A DNA stretch of 64,000 nucleotides, taken from a virus. A program made the translations under genes and the position numbers. Below the pieces are notes generated by a model that did no database searches, was not told the origin of the DNA, and was given only the letters and a program-made list of their open reading frames with translations. Below are positions 1-8,850 of this stretch, piece after piece; positions within the stretch are counted from its first letter, which is position 1; each line of letters starts with the position of its first letter. The DNA lies in the IMG/VR virus record IMGVR_UViG_3300018481_000022, positions 1 to 64,000 of that record, one strand, 5' to 3'.

Positions 1-958
1 CGCCGATCGCGACCGCACTTTGCGTCATGTCGACGATGACGAGATAGCTCTCGCCCATGGCTGTGAAGTAGCCCTCGACGACGATGGCTGATCCGCGCGC
101 AAGCACACTGACAACGTAGTTTCGCCAACCACTCGCCGCGTTCGGGTTCGCAAAAACGTAGTTGTCGGGCGTCAGCGTCATCACACCGTTCGCGACAGCC
201 GGCGGAAGCGAGCCGGCCACTTCATCCCATTGCGCCGAATCGTCGTCAGTCGTGAACAGGTCGAGAAACCCGATGTAACTGATCGTGATACGCTCACCGC
301 TCGGCCGTGTGAGCGCGACCAGATTGCGCACGAGTCGACGGTTCAGCGTGCCGTCGTCGACGATCCGCACGTTCGACTGATTCTCGACGTAGTCGGGCGG
401 CCCGGGCAGGTCGAGAACCCACGAATCAAAGCCCCGATTGCCCTCACCGAGCCACGTCTCGTCAGAGATCCAGCGCAGGTCAAACCAATTCCAACCCCGC
501 AAGCGCGCGCCCGTCGTCAAGCGCAGAATCTCGATCAAAGCTTCTTCGGTGCCTCGGATCTTCCAGAACGGCACCGACGCCGCGATCAGCCGGCGCAACG
601 TCACAGGGTCAAGATCGTCGGTGATGTGGTCGAGCTCGGATGTCCAACCGACGATCCAACCGAGATAGGGCAAAAACTCGTCGGGGCACTTCGTGATCGA
701 CCACATGTCGGGAAGCGACCGGATCGCGGTGTCGATGCGATGCCAGACCTCTTGTGGGCCTTCAAGAAGTCGTTCGACGAAGCGAAAGCCGTGCTCTTGA
801 TCTTCTTCTCGGATCCCCTCGATCAGAAACTTGTACATACGCAGCGACATCGCGCGCGCCGCTGTCGAGCCTGACCCCGACTCGGGCGCCACGCTGAACC
901 CGATCATGGGGCTTGACGCGGTTTCGAATGGATTGCCGGCGAGGTCTTGGATGGCCAT
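1..958 (-). CDS. Phage tail protein I (baseplate wedge), 3' end outside window
   Basis: The ATG at 958 opens a frame that I followed with no stop from 958 to about 541 and that appears open to base 1; about 319 codons are visible. It lies 12 nt after the preceding gene. Residues 96-101 read LPYLGW and 131-140 read FWKIRGTEEA, the core signature of P2 gpI-like tail proteins (Pfam Tail_P2_I / TIGR02242), which sit at the outer end of the baseplate wedge and hold fibres. It normally follows gpJ directly, but here three receptor-binding candidates lie between them. The far C-terminal part is not assignable. Identity is strong; the total length is unknown. Confidence 0.85.
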   Translation of the reverse strand, partial: MAIQDLAGNPFETASSPMIGFSVAPESGSGSTAARAMSLRMYKFLIEGIREEDQEHGFRFVERLLEGPQEVWHRIDTAIRSLPDMWSITKCPDEFLPYLGWIVGWTSELDHITDDLDPVTLRRLIAASVPFWKIRGTEEALIEILRLTTGARLRGWNWFDLRWISDETWLGEGNRGFDSWVLDLPGPPDYVENQSNVRIVDDGTLNRRLVRNLVALTRPSGERITISYIGFLDLFTTDDDSAQWDEVAGSLPPAVANGVMTLTPDNYVFANPNAASGWRNYVVSVLARGSAIVVEGYFTAMGESYLVIVDMTQSAVAIG

Positions 959-970
959 AGGAAGGTGCCC

Positions 971-2425
971 TTATGGTAGCGCAGCTATCCCGTACTCCGC
1001 CTTAGCCCACGCCTCAAATTGCGCGCGTATCTCGGGCGTCTGGACCGACGCGCACAGCGCGTACAGAGCCCATCGGCCAACAAAGTTGATGGCACCGTTA
1101 GCGCTTCGCAGAATCGTGCCCACGCCTGCGCCGCCGGGCACGCTGAACGCTGGCGATCCTGCCACGAACCGATCGGCGCCGTTGAATCGCCACGTCCACT
1201 CGGTCGAACTGCTACGCGTATTGATTGCCCATGGCGCTTCGAATGATGCTTTGGGCATGCTCGGAAACTCCCAGCGCGTCGCCGATCCAAAGTTGTCGTA
1301 GACAACGCCGTTGAGAGGAATATGTGCGGCGACAGCGCTCGGGCCGACGTTATCGAAGCCTGTCTTCAAGTAGTCCGTTGGATTGCCGTCGTCGTGCGCG
1401 CCTATGACGAAGCGCTCGACGCCAGTCAGATTTGTCGGCAATGACGGCAACTGCAACGCTGGACCGCGCAGCACGGGCTTGCCATTGAACGCAGGGTCAG
1501 CTGCGACATAGACCGGATTCGACGCGTATGCCATGAGATAACCGCCGAGCGAGCCGCGGTTCTCGACTCGTAGAATATTGCTGCCGCTTAGCTGTACGTA
1601 AGCAGTTTTAGGGTCGACGTATACGAGCACGTTCTTCAAGAAATACAGTGGATGATCCGGGATAGCGGTCAGTGCGTACTCTGCTCTGGCCCATGCTTCG
1701 AACTTTGCGCGCGAAGCCTGTGTCTGCACGGTCCCGCACACGATGTACAGCGCCCATCGTCCCTTGAACTTGGCTGCCGACGTCCCGCGACTTCGCATGA
1801 TTTCGGAGGGGTGATGAAACTGGAAGTTGCGCCCCGTGGCTGTGAACCTGACAGAGCCATTCATTATCCATTGCCACGGCAGATCGGATTGATTGCCGTG
1901 TCGCGTATTGATAATCCACGGCGTCGTGAATCCGGTGGGCTTCGGGAAGCTATACGCGGGCCCCTCCTCGCAAAATCCGTCGTGGATCGTTCCGCTCGTG
2001 TGCGGAATATTCGTAGTATAGTAATCGCTCGTGTCAGACATCCCGATTGCTTCAAACCCTGTGTTGGCCGCCGCGGGCGACTCGACATCGTGAACGCCAA
2101 CCGCGAAGCGCTCCATCTGTCCGGTGTTCGGCAAGTTCGGTAACTGGTACCAGCTACCGTCACCCTGCCACGTGGGCTTGCCGTTGAAGCCAGGATCGCT
2201 CGCCAAATACGGCGACTGCGTCGAGCCGGCGCCCGGTGCGACGGCGCCGAGACTCCCTCTGTTAGTGAAGCTCGCCACCTTGCCAGCATTCAGCGTTACG
2301 TACGAACTCGCTGGATCTAGATACACGAGCACGTTCTGAAGAAACGTCAGCGGGTGCGGGAATGGATTTACTGGAACAAATGGCTCTGACTCATACGTCA
2401 GAAGCGGCTGTCCGGGGCGCGCCAT
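971..2425 (-). CDS. Two-domain lectin-like tail/receptor-binding protein
   Basis: This 484-residue protein consists of two tandem copies of one domain of about 225-235 residues. Each copy starts with a NVLVY(L/V)DP segment, passes through NRGSLG, an ERF(A/V)(V/I)G.HD segment and PW.INTR, and ends in a GRWALY...FEAWA.AEY tail. The pattern and lengths fit LamG/concanavalin-like beta-sandwich domains of tail tips or fibres; the fold is inferred. The ATG at 2425 is 1 nt after the upstream stop. Its position between baseplate genes J and I supports adsorption as its role. No enzymatic motif is visible. Confidence 0.6.
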   Translation of the reverse strand: MARPGQPLLTYESEPFVPVNPFPHPLTFLQNVLVYLDPASSYVTLNAGKVASFTNRGSLGAVAPGAGSTQSPYLASDPGFNGKPTWQGDGSWYQLPNLPNTGQMERFAVGVHDVESPAAANTGFEAIGMSDTSDYYTTNIPHTSGTIHDGFCEEGPAYSFPKPTGFTTPWIINTRHGNQSDLPWQWIMNGSVRFTATGRNFQFHHPSEIMRSRGTSAAKFKGRWALYIVCGTVQTQASRAKFEAWARAEYALTAIPDHPLYFLKNVLVYVDPKTAYVQLSGSNILRVENRGSLGGYLMAYASNPVYVAADPAFNGKPVLRGPALQLPSLPTNLTGVERFVIGAHDDGNPTDYLKTGFDNVGPSAVAAHIPLNGVVYDNFGSATRWEFPSMPKASFEAPWAINTRSSSTEWTWRFNGADRFVAGSPAFSVPGGAGVGTILRSANGAINFVGRWALYALCASVQTPEIRAQFEAWAKAEYGIAALP

Positions 2426-2426
2426 A

Positions 2427-2861
2427 CTAGGTCACCGCCTTCGGCTGCACGGACCCCACGAACAACACCTTCGCGCCGCCTACGTCGCACAGTGCGTAGG
2501 TCAGTATCGTCACCGCGTTCGCCGCTTTATTCACGTCAATCGCGCCGCTCATAGATACGGTTGTATACCCAGCGGCCGTAACAGCGGTAACACCTCTATT
2601 GCCGATTGCATCTTGCCGAATCCAGATCGCACCTTCGCGGTCTGTTTCAGGGTTTAGCAAGGCAATGGCCATATCTCCGATCATCACATCCGTCATTCTG
2701 AAGTTGAATGCGATAGCGGCATCAAGCTGTCTCGTTGCTGCATACAGAAACGGCGCAGCGGCACGAATCGTGAGCGCTACATTGCCAAAACTTTTATCGC
2801 TATAAACCACAGGCCCGGGCGTTGTGATCGCGTCAACGCCCATCGTCGGGATGTAGGTCAT
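2427..2861 (-). CDS. Unknown virion-associated protein, 144 aa
   Basis: The start is taken at the ATG at 2861, which overlaps the TGA of the upstream fibre gene (ATGA), the usual coupling in this region. A longer frame reaching 3143 lies inside that fibre gene and is an artefact. The protein begins MTYIPTMGVDAI and is rich in short beta-forming stretches, with no cysteine cluster, membrane span or signal peptide. I do not recognise the family. It sits between two receptor-binding candidates, so a fibre accessory, cap or trimerisation role is plausible. Confidence 0.55.
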   Translation of the reverse strand: MTYIPTMGVDAITTPGPVVYSDKSFGNVALTIRAAAPFLYAATRQLDAAIAFNFRMTDVMIGDMAIALLNPETDREGAIWIRQDAIGNRGVTAVTAAGYTTVSMSGAIDVNKAANAVTILTYALCDVGGAKVLFVGSVQPKAVT

Positions 2862-5281
2862 ACGAGACTCCACGCGGTTCCGTTGTAGATCCAGTGCAAC
2901 GACACGCCCGCCACTCCGATCGCGAAGCTCGCTACAAACGACTTCGTGAACGGATTCCAAACGAGCTTGCCGTTCCCGTTCACCGTCAGAGGCGTCAAGC
3001 TTCCGGCCGTCTCGACGATGGCAAAATGTGCACCGTTGCTCGGTGAGGCCGGCGCAGTCAGCGTGAACGCGCCGCCGGTTGTGTTGTAGCCTTGGCGCGC
3101 ATTCGCCGCGACCGTGGCGTTGCTTGTTGCGATTCCGGCCCAATTCATTTCGTCATCCCCCTGCGTCGGCACCGCTTCGCCGCCGATCACGACCAAGATA
3201 CTTGAATCCGCGTTGTTCGTGAAATTGCCGCCCGCGTTGTCTGCGACTCTACGCGTCCACGCGATGCCATCGGGCGAAGTCATCACGAGCCCGTATGCGT
3301 GTCCAACCGCGATGAAGTTGCCCGCGCGTGAATCCCAAGCACAGCCAAGAAGGCTCTTCTCGCCAGCGGCCGGAGTGCGCGACGTCCATGTGACGCCGTC
3401 GGGCGACGTCTGAATGCGCGACTGTCCGCTCTCGCCTTCGCCCACAGCAAGCCACAGGTTCAGCGCTGGCGAATAACAGACGGCCCATGGTTCCATCAGG
3501 TCGATCGCGCTCATAGGCCGTCGCGTCCACGTGACGCCGTCGGGCGACGTCTGACATTCGAGTCCGTCACCGACCGCGACGAACTGATGTTGCGCTTCCG
3601 ACCATGCGACGCTACGAAAGCCGGCGCTCGCGCCGATGTAGTTGTTTGCGGCCGTGCGTCGCGTCCACACTGAACCATTGGGCGACGTCCAGATCGAACC
3701 GCGAATCCCGACGCCGATGTGCAGGCCAAGAGCCGGCGCATAGCACCCGTCGTACCAGATGTCGCTTGCGCCCGCTGGCGCGCCGCCCGTGGGCCCCGTG
3801 CCCGTTCCGCTGTCGGGGTTGATCGCCGAACTCCACGAAAGCCCGTCGTTGGTCGAATAGTGGACGTTAGGCAAAGTCAAATTCGAATATATGTAGTGGT
3901 TGACAACCCACACCCCATTTCCATACCAACACGCCCCGTTATCTTCAGTCGTTCCGAACGGTGTCGACTGTGCCCACGTCTCGCCATTGTCAGCCGAGCG
4001 GAACACAACGCCCGCGTCGCCGACGAAAATCACAACGCCCGTTGTCGGATTTCGATCGCCGTTTCGCATCGTGCCAGCGGGCGGAAAGTATTTTCGCGTC
4101 CACGTGACACCGCCGTCGCTCGACACCTGCACTTCCATCGGCGCAGAAATCGCGCCCAAGATCGCACGCAAGACCGGCGGCCCGGCGAGCTGTGCCGCGA
4201 CCCCGTCGACCGCCGCGATTGCGTCCACAGTCGACCGACTGTGCAGTGTGCTCATGATCAGCACTGCAAGACCATCGACCCCGTCGACCTCGTCAGAAGC
4301 CTCGACGTCGAAGACCTCGCCCGGCATAGGCCCGACCTCGACCGACTCTTCGAGCATGTCGCCCGCGTCGAGGTCGTCGAAGAACTCGGTATCGTAGCTC
4401 TGACCCGGCACGGGCCCGAGCACGGTCAACGTGTACAAGTGCCCGGGAACTTGGCCCGTCGTTTGCAGAACCACGACAGAGCCTTCAACGCTCCGCACGT
4501 CGATCGTCACGATGCCGCCCGCCCACAGGTAGTTTCTCGGGTTGCGCGCCGACGCGTTGTCGATAATGGGTTCGCTGAAATGCACTTCGACTTCGGTCGA
4601 CGACCTCGCGATCACGAGATGTAGCGTCGGCGCCACGCCGATCCCGACATACGAAACGGGCGCCACGTGCCCGACTTCGCCCGCGGCGCCTCGAATGGCC
4701 TCAGTCAGAGCGACTTCATACGTCGCACCTTCGGTATGCTCGGTCGTCACGACCTCGACATAAAACGGGTTCGGCTGCCCCGGCGGCAAGCCAACCGACA
4801 CCGGCACGACCTCGACGCTACCCGACGACAGATTCTTGAAGCGGTAGTTCGCAGTATTCGTCAGCGCCGCATTGATCAGCGTCGGCACCTCGAAGTCGAT
4901 TCGCACTTTCACTTCGGTCAGCGCGCGCGCATCTGCAATCCCGAACTGGATCGTCGCCTGACTCGACAGTGCGTCGACCGTGCTGACGATGTCGCCAAGC
5001 AAAACGCTACGCGGAATGAACAGGCCATCAGCAACCACGACCTCGTCACCAAGCGCAACCTGATGAAGATCGCCAATGAACAGATCGTCGATGACCGCGA
5101 CCTCGTCGCCGAACGGTCCAAGCTGAACAAGTTCACCGACCCCATGCTCAGCGAACACGATTTCGTCGTCGATGTACCGAGAGTGAATGATTTCTTGCTT
5201 CAGCTGATCGGGCTCGAAGCCGCTTCTTGTGTCAACAAGAAGGGCGACTTCGTCGTCGATCGTCTGTGTGAATTCCGCCAT
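2858..5281 (-). CDS. Tail fibre/spike-like protein with BNR (Asp-box) repeats
   Basis: 807 residues in three parts. Residues ~8-110 are short repeats of the type GDEV.V.D.LFI, the same repeat that fills the C-terminal half of the 1509-residue protein at 21262-25791. The middle (~400-680) holds several Asp-box motifs (SPDG.TWT and SSDGG.TWT), typical of sialidase-like beta-propellers. The C-terminal ~100 residues resemble a fibre tip with a hydrophobic, glycine-rich knob. The gene starts 10 nt after baseplate gene J. Asp boxes mark a fold rather than catalysis, so binding of surface glycans is an inference. It is the largest of three adsorption candidates here. Confidence 0.65.
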   Translation of the reverse strand: MAEFTQTIDDEVALLVDTRSGFEPDQLKQEIIHSRYIDDEIVFAEHGVGELVQLGPFGDEVAVIDDLFIGDLHQVALGDEVVVADGLFIPRSVLLGDIVSTVDALSSQATIQFGIADARALTEVKVRIDFEVPTLINAALTNTANYRFKNLSSGSVEVVPVSVGLPPGQPNPFYVEVVTTEHTEGATYEVALTEAIRGAAGEVGHVAPVSYVGIGVAPTLHLVIARSSTEVEVHFSEPIIDNASARNPRNYLWAGGIVTIDVRSVEGSVVVLQTTGQVPGHLYTLTVLGPVPGQSYDTEFFDDLDAGDMLEESVEVGPMPGEVFDVEASDEVDGVDGLAVLIMSTLHSRSTVDAIAAVDGVAAQLAGPPVLRAILGAISAPMEVQVSSDGGVTWTRKYFPPAGTMRNGDRNPTTGVVIFVGDAGVVFRSADNGETWAQSTPFGTTEDNGACWYGNGVWVVNHYIYSNLTLPNVHYSTNDGLSWSSAINPDSGTGTGPTGGAPAGASDIWYDGCYAPALGLHIGVGIRGSIWTSPNGSVWTRRTAANNYIGASAGFRSVAWSEAQHQFVAVGDGLECQTSPDGVTWTRRPMSAIDLMEPWAVCYSPALNLWLAVGEGESGQSRIQTSPDGVTWTSRTPAAGEKSLLGCAWDSRAGNFIAVGHAYGLVMTSPDGIAWTRRVADNAGGNFTNNADSSILVVIGGEAVPTQGDDEMNWAGIATSNATVAANARQGYNTTGGAFTLTAPASPSNGAHFAIVETAGSLTPLTVNGNGKLVWNPFTKSFVASFAIGVAGVSLHWIYNGTAWSLV

Positions 5282-5291
5282 AGGCCCCGCT

Positions 5292-7472
5292 TCACTCTCT
5301 GATGACGACCTTCAAGATGCCCGCGACCGGAAGCTGTCGCGAGGTCAAGACCAAATCTTCGCTTGGCGCCGTGATGTCGACGTCGGTGATGCGCTTCTCG
5401 TCGACCTTGAACACCTCGTGTGTGAGCCGCGAAATGGGTATGCGCCCGCCGAAGTTCCACTCGTAGGTAACGCCGTCGGCCTTCAGCGCTTCGGGCTGAA
5501 CGACCTGTGTCAGCCCATTCACAATCTGTGCTTCGGTCACGCCTTCAGACGCCTCGACGTCGACGACGACGTCGATCACGCGCGGATCGAACGACACGGC
5601 ATACACTTGCTGATTCCCGACGTAGTGACCCGGAATCGGCGGCGAAGCGTACTTGTCGCCGTTGAAGTACAGCTCGATTTCGCGCAGGTGCTCGGAGGTC
5701 GGCACGACACCGCCCGACCCACACAGGATCAACTCAAGCGTCTTCGGCCCGAAACCTTCTTCGATGTAGCTCGCCCGGCTGAACGGTCGCGTGCCATCCG
5801 ACGCGACGAACGCCTTCGCGAGCACGATCGCGTCGTCACCGTTCAGCGCGACTTCTTTCGTGCGCAGTGACGCAGGCCCGGCGAGCTTGGCCCGTTCAAG
5901 GCTCTCGGGCGAAGCGCCTTCGGCTTCTGCCCAACCGCTCGCTTGACGCGGGTTGTAGAGCCGGTTGACGTAGGTCAGGCCCGTCTTGTCGACGACGATC
6001 GTATTCGCCCCGACGTTCCCGCTGACTTCCGCGTTGAAGCGGTAGCTGATCGACACGTTCCCTTGACCAAGCGCCGGAATGCGCCCCGTCACGCCGTCGC
6101 CCATGCGCACGGTCGCGCGGTCGTTGTCGCCCAACACGAGCATATAGTGTTTGTCTTGGGGGCCCGATGCCAGGAAGTCGTCGACCCGCGTCCACGGTTC
6201 AGCGTCGACCGTCACGGCCTCGCTTCCGTCGATGAAATGATCCCGGCTCGTTCGAAACTCCTGATTCGGGCCGCCGTTCGACGAGCCGAGCGGGTCGTCA
6301 CTCGCTGACCTGCCCTGCGTCACCGGGGCGATCACGAACTGAGCGCGAGTGTCGAGCCGACAGCGCGCCAGCGTCGGCGAAGTCGCGCCGCTCACCGTCA
6401 CGACTCTAAATCGCAGCCAAAACGCTTCGAGCCCGTTGACCGTCGCCTTCTGCCAATTCGCGAAATCATCTTGCGGAAGGTCGAAACTGACCTTCAGCTC
6501 GGTGCCCGCCTTGGTCAGACCTTCGGTGCCGTCGACGAACGCCGACTCAGACGAGACAACGAACTCCGACCACGCTGTGCCGACCGTGTAGTCAGTCGCC
6601 GTCTCTGACGGCGCCGTCTGCCCGAGAAGCCCCGTCAGCGCGACGTTCGCAAACCCGTTCCATGTCGACACGACGTCTTCCGACACGCCCGTTTCATTGA
6701 TGGTCACGCACACCGTCGCACCGCGCCGATCGGCGGGCCCTAAGAGCGACGTCAGGTCAAATTCGAGCACACCGCCGCCGATATTCGTCACCGAGCTCGG
6801 CTGAATGTCGAAGACGTCGCCGTCGTAGTATTCCCACACGCCGACGATGTTCGTCAGCGCCGTCACGACGTCGAGCGCGAGTTCATCCCACATCACGCTG
6901 TCGTGCCCAAAATAGAGCGCGTCGCCTATCGTAGGCGACGACCACGGGGTGAAGCTGGTTCCGCCGTTCGCCTCGCTCGTGTGATCCGTAAAAACGCCCC
7001 CGCTTGACGACTCGACGCGTGTAAAACTGTCGGTCGCCGACACCGTCACACCGTCAAGCGCCTCGAAGTAGATGACCGGGGTCGTCGTCGAGCTTCGAGT
7101 CGCGGCCTGCGCCAGCGGGGGCACGACCTCGAAGACCGTGTTGAACACGCGCGCAAGCTCGTAGACAAGCTCGCTACTCGCTGGCGCCGCTGAAGCCAAG
7201 TCGTAGCCGATCAGCTGCAACATGTTGCGCACCGTCTCGACGAGTTGCGCCGTCGGCAACGTGTTTTCGTTCGCGACGACGTCAAGCAAGACATTGTTCA
7301 GGTGCCCGACGAGCGCGAACGAGCGCAAGAGCTGAATGAACGGCTCGAAGTCGCTTTCGTCGGTGAGTTCCGGCACGTCGATCCGCTTGCGCACAAGAAG
7401 CGCTTCAAGGATCTGTGGGTAGTAGAAGGCGCTGTATTCGAACGATGGTACGACAATCGTTTTTGATGCCAT
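5292..7472 (-). CDS. Baseplate assembly protein J (wedge)
   Basis: The ATG at 7472 gives MASKTIVVPSFEY and 726 residues; a longer frame to 7556 overlaps the upstream gp25 gene and is not chosen. The N-terminal third contains the LTDESDFEPFIQLL type segment seen in baseplate J proteins, and the C-terminal half carries a GASPESLERAK..GP..LRT.E block, the hallmark of gpJ/Mu gp47-like wedge proteins. It links the wedge to the central hub. It lies directly after gp25 with a 13-nt gap. It is longer than P2 gpJ (about 300 aa), as is common for the large J proteins of this tail type. Confidence 0.85.
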   Translation of the reverse strand: MASKTIVVPSFEYSAFYYPQILEALLVRKRIDVPELTDESDFEPFIQLLRSFALVGHLNNVLLDVVANENTLPTAQLVETVRNMLQLIGYDLASAAPASSELVYELARVFNTVFEVVPPLAQAATRSSTTTPVIYFEALDGVTVSATDSFTRVESSSGGVFTDHTSEANGGTSFTPWSSPTIGDALYFGHDSVMWDELALDVVTALTNIVGVWEYYDGDVFDIQPSSVTNIGGGVLEFDLTSLLGPADRRGATVCVTINETGVSEDVVSTWNGFANVALTGLLGQTAPSETATDYTVGTAWSEFVVSSESAFVDGTEGLTKAGTELKVSFDLPQDDFANWQKATVNGLEAFWLRFRVVTVSGATSPTLARCRLDTRAQFVIAPVTQGRSASDDPLGSSNGGPNQEFRTSRDHFIDGSEAVTVDAEPWTRVDDFLASGPQDKHYMLVLGDNDRATVRMGDGVTGRIPALGQGNVSISYRFNAEVSGNVGANTIVVDKTGLTYVNRLYNPRQASGWAEAEGASPESLERAKLAGPASLRTKEVALNGDDAIVLAKAFVASDGTRPFSRASYIEEGFGPKTLELILCGSGGVVPTSEHLREIELYFNGDKYASPPIPGHYVGNQQVYAVSFDPRVIDVVVDVEASEGVTEAQIVNGLTQVVQPEALKADGVTYEWNFGGRIPISRLTHEVFKVDEKRITDVDITAPSEDLVLTSRQLPVAGILKVVIRE

Positions 7473-7485
7473 GTCGGATCGCCTC

Positions 7486-7875
7486 TTACGTGTTGGGGGC
7501 GGCCGCGCTGAAGCTCTCGCGGAACGTCTGTTCGCGATCGCTTTCGAGCGCCACATACTTGAACTCTAAAATCAGCTCTTGCGTCTGGCTGTCTTGCGAC
7601 CACCTGATCGTGTTTCGGCGCAGCATGTATCGCTTCTGAGCCTCGAAACGCTTGAAGACCTCGTTGACGCGACGGATGATCGACGCCTGCAAGAGCTCGT
7701 CAGACACATCGAAGACCATGTCGGCGCCGACGCCGATATTTTGTTGAAACGCGTGTTCGTTGGCGTCGTCACCGAGCGCGAGTCGAATGACCTTGTCGTC
7801 GTTCTCGTCGCCGCTAGACAGGCGCGCGCCGCCGTCTACGCCCACGCCTACGGGCATCGCTAGGCCAGTGGCCAT
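7486..7875 (-). CDS. gpW/gp25-like baseplate wedge protein
   Basis: 129 residues, matching the size of the T4 gp25/P2 gpW family. The central segment (ASIIRRVNEVFKRFE) followed by an acidic and hydrophobic strand pattern (ELILEFKYVAL) fits the gp25 fold. These proteins join the sheath to the baseplate wedge. The start codon overlaps the stop of the upstream 86-residue gene, and gpJ follows after 13 nt, giving the conserved gp25-J order of contractile tails. Confidence 0.8.
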   Translation of the reverse strand: MATGLAMPVGVGVDGGARLSSGDENDDKVIRLALGDDANEHAFQQNIGVGADMVFDVSDELLQASIIRRVNEVFKRFEAQKRYMLRRNTIRWSQDSQTQELILEFKYVALESDREQTFRESFSAAAPNT

Positions 7876-8135
7876 CAGCTTAGCCCCCCGGGCGGCACCG
7901 TCGTAGGCCCGCCCGAGAGCGGGATAGGGGCCGGATTCAAGACGGGCGCCGCGATGGGCGCCGCCGCGATGACGACCGTTCCCGGCGGTATGCTGACCGA
8001 CGCGAGCGCCGTCTTCACGTAGGCGTCGATCGCGTCTGCGATGATCGTGGCTGCCCCTTCCGCGGTCTTCTCGTTCGAAAGGTCTTCGAAGAGCGCCTGA
8101 AGTGCCGACTTCAACCCTGCCTTGTCGAGCGCCAT
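7875..8135 (-). CDS. Small baseplate-cluster protein, 86 aa
   Basis: The N-terminal half (MALDKAGLKSALQALFEDL) is a predicted amphipathic helix pair, followed by a proline- and alanine-rich tail. Similar short proteins that begin MALDK..LK..L are frequent between spike and gp25 genes of myoviruses, but their function is not established. It is packed tightly, 4 nt after the spike gene and overlapping gp25 at the stop. Coding is supported by spacing and composition. A structural or assembly role is inferred. Confidence 0.6.
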   Translation of the reverse strand: MALDKAGLKSALQALFEDLSNEKTAEGAATIIADAIDAYVKTALASVSIPPGTVVIAAAPIAAPVLNPAPIPLSGGPTTVPPGGLS

Positions 8136-8139
8136 AGCT

Positions 8140-8841
8140 TCACCCCAATTTTACCTTCTTGCTGAGCGTTGTCGGCGGTTGTGGCACAATCGGCGGCCCG
8201 CTCGGCCCTGTCGGCGTCGGGTGCGTATGCGTGTCGAAGTACGCCTTGAACAGGTCGCCCAAGATCGCCGATTCGCTTCCGCCGTTCAGCTCGATCACGT
8301 CGGTCGTCACGACCACCTTTCCCGTGTTCGAGTCCATGACGAAGGTCGCGCCCTTCGTGTTCTTCAGCGTCAACGAGCCCTTCGGGTCGATCGTCAGAAA
8401 CGCACTTCCATCTTTCCACGCCAGCGTGATTTCTTCGGCGCCCTTCGTGTCGTCGAACATGAACACATGCCCGGCGGGTGTCGCGAACCCGCGGCGTTTG
8501 CCGTAGTTTTTCGACGTAAACATCGCGTGAATCGGCGTAGGTACGTCGCCTTCGTCGTTGCCGTAGTAGCGCGACCCGCGCCACTTCAGATCCAGATTGT
8601 CGATCGACATCTGGCCCTTTTGCTCGTCTTCCGACGACCCCTCGACGCACTCGACCTCGACCAACTCGCCGACATCCGGCACGACGAACCAGCCCCAATC
8701 GTGCACCGGCTCGACATCGACCGGAATTTCGGTGTCTTCGTCGCCCATCAAGCCGACACAGGTCACCCGAATCACGCCCCGCTTGTCGGGGTCTTGATTG
8801 AAAGTGACTTGCGCTGTGTAGGTTGCTGTGCTGATCGCCAT
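8140..8841 (-). CDS. Baseplate spike protein (gpV/gp45-like)
   Basis: 233 residues. The N-terminal ~100 form an OB-like module (GVIRVTCVG, WGWFVVPDVGELVEV) and the remainder is a repetitive beta-helix-like segment. Residues 204-210 read THTHPTP, the metal-binding HxH apex seen at membrane-piercing spikes of P2 gpV and phi92 type. The protein caps the tail tube and pierces the outer membrane. It follows the hub gene by 9 nt, in the conserved hub-spike order. Confidence 0.85.
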   Translation of the reverse strand: MAISTATYTAQVTFNQDPDKRGVIRVTCVGLMGDEDTEIPVDVEPVHDWGWFVVPDVGELVEVECVEGSSEDEQKGQMSIDNLDLKWRGSRYYGNDEGDVPTPIHAMFTSKNYGKRRGFATPAGHVFMFDDTKGAEEITLAWKDGSAFLTIDPKGSLTLKNTKGATFVMDSNTGKVVVTTDVIELNGGSESAILGDLFKAYFDTHTHPTPTGPSGPPIVPQPPTTLSKKVKLG

Positions 8842-8850
8842 GGCTTGCCT

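Noticed and set aside
230-874. Long plus-strand frame of 214 codons over the tail protein I gene
   Set aside because: It is the complement shadow of the open minus-strand tail protein I frame; the composition is Arg/His-rich and no ribosome-binding site is present.
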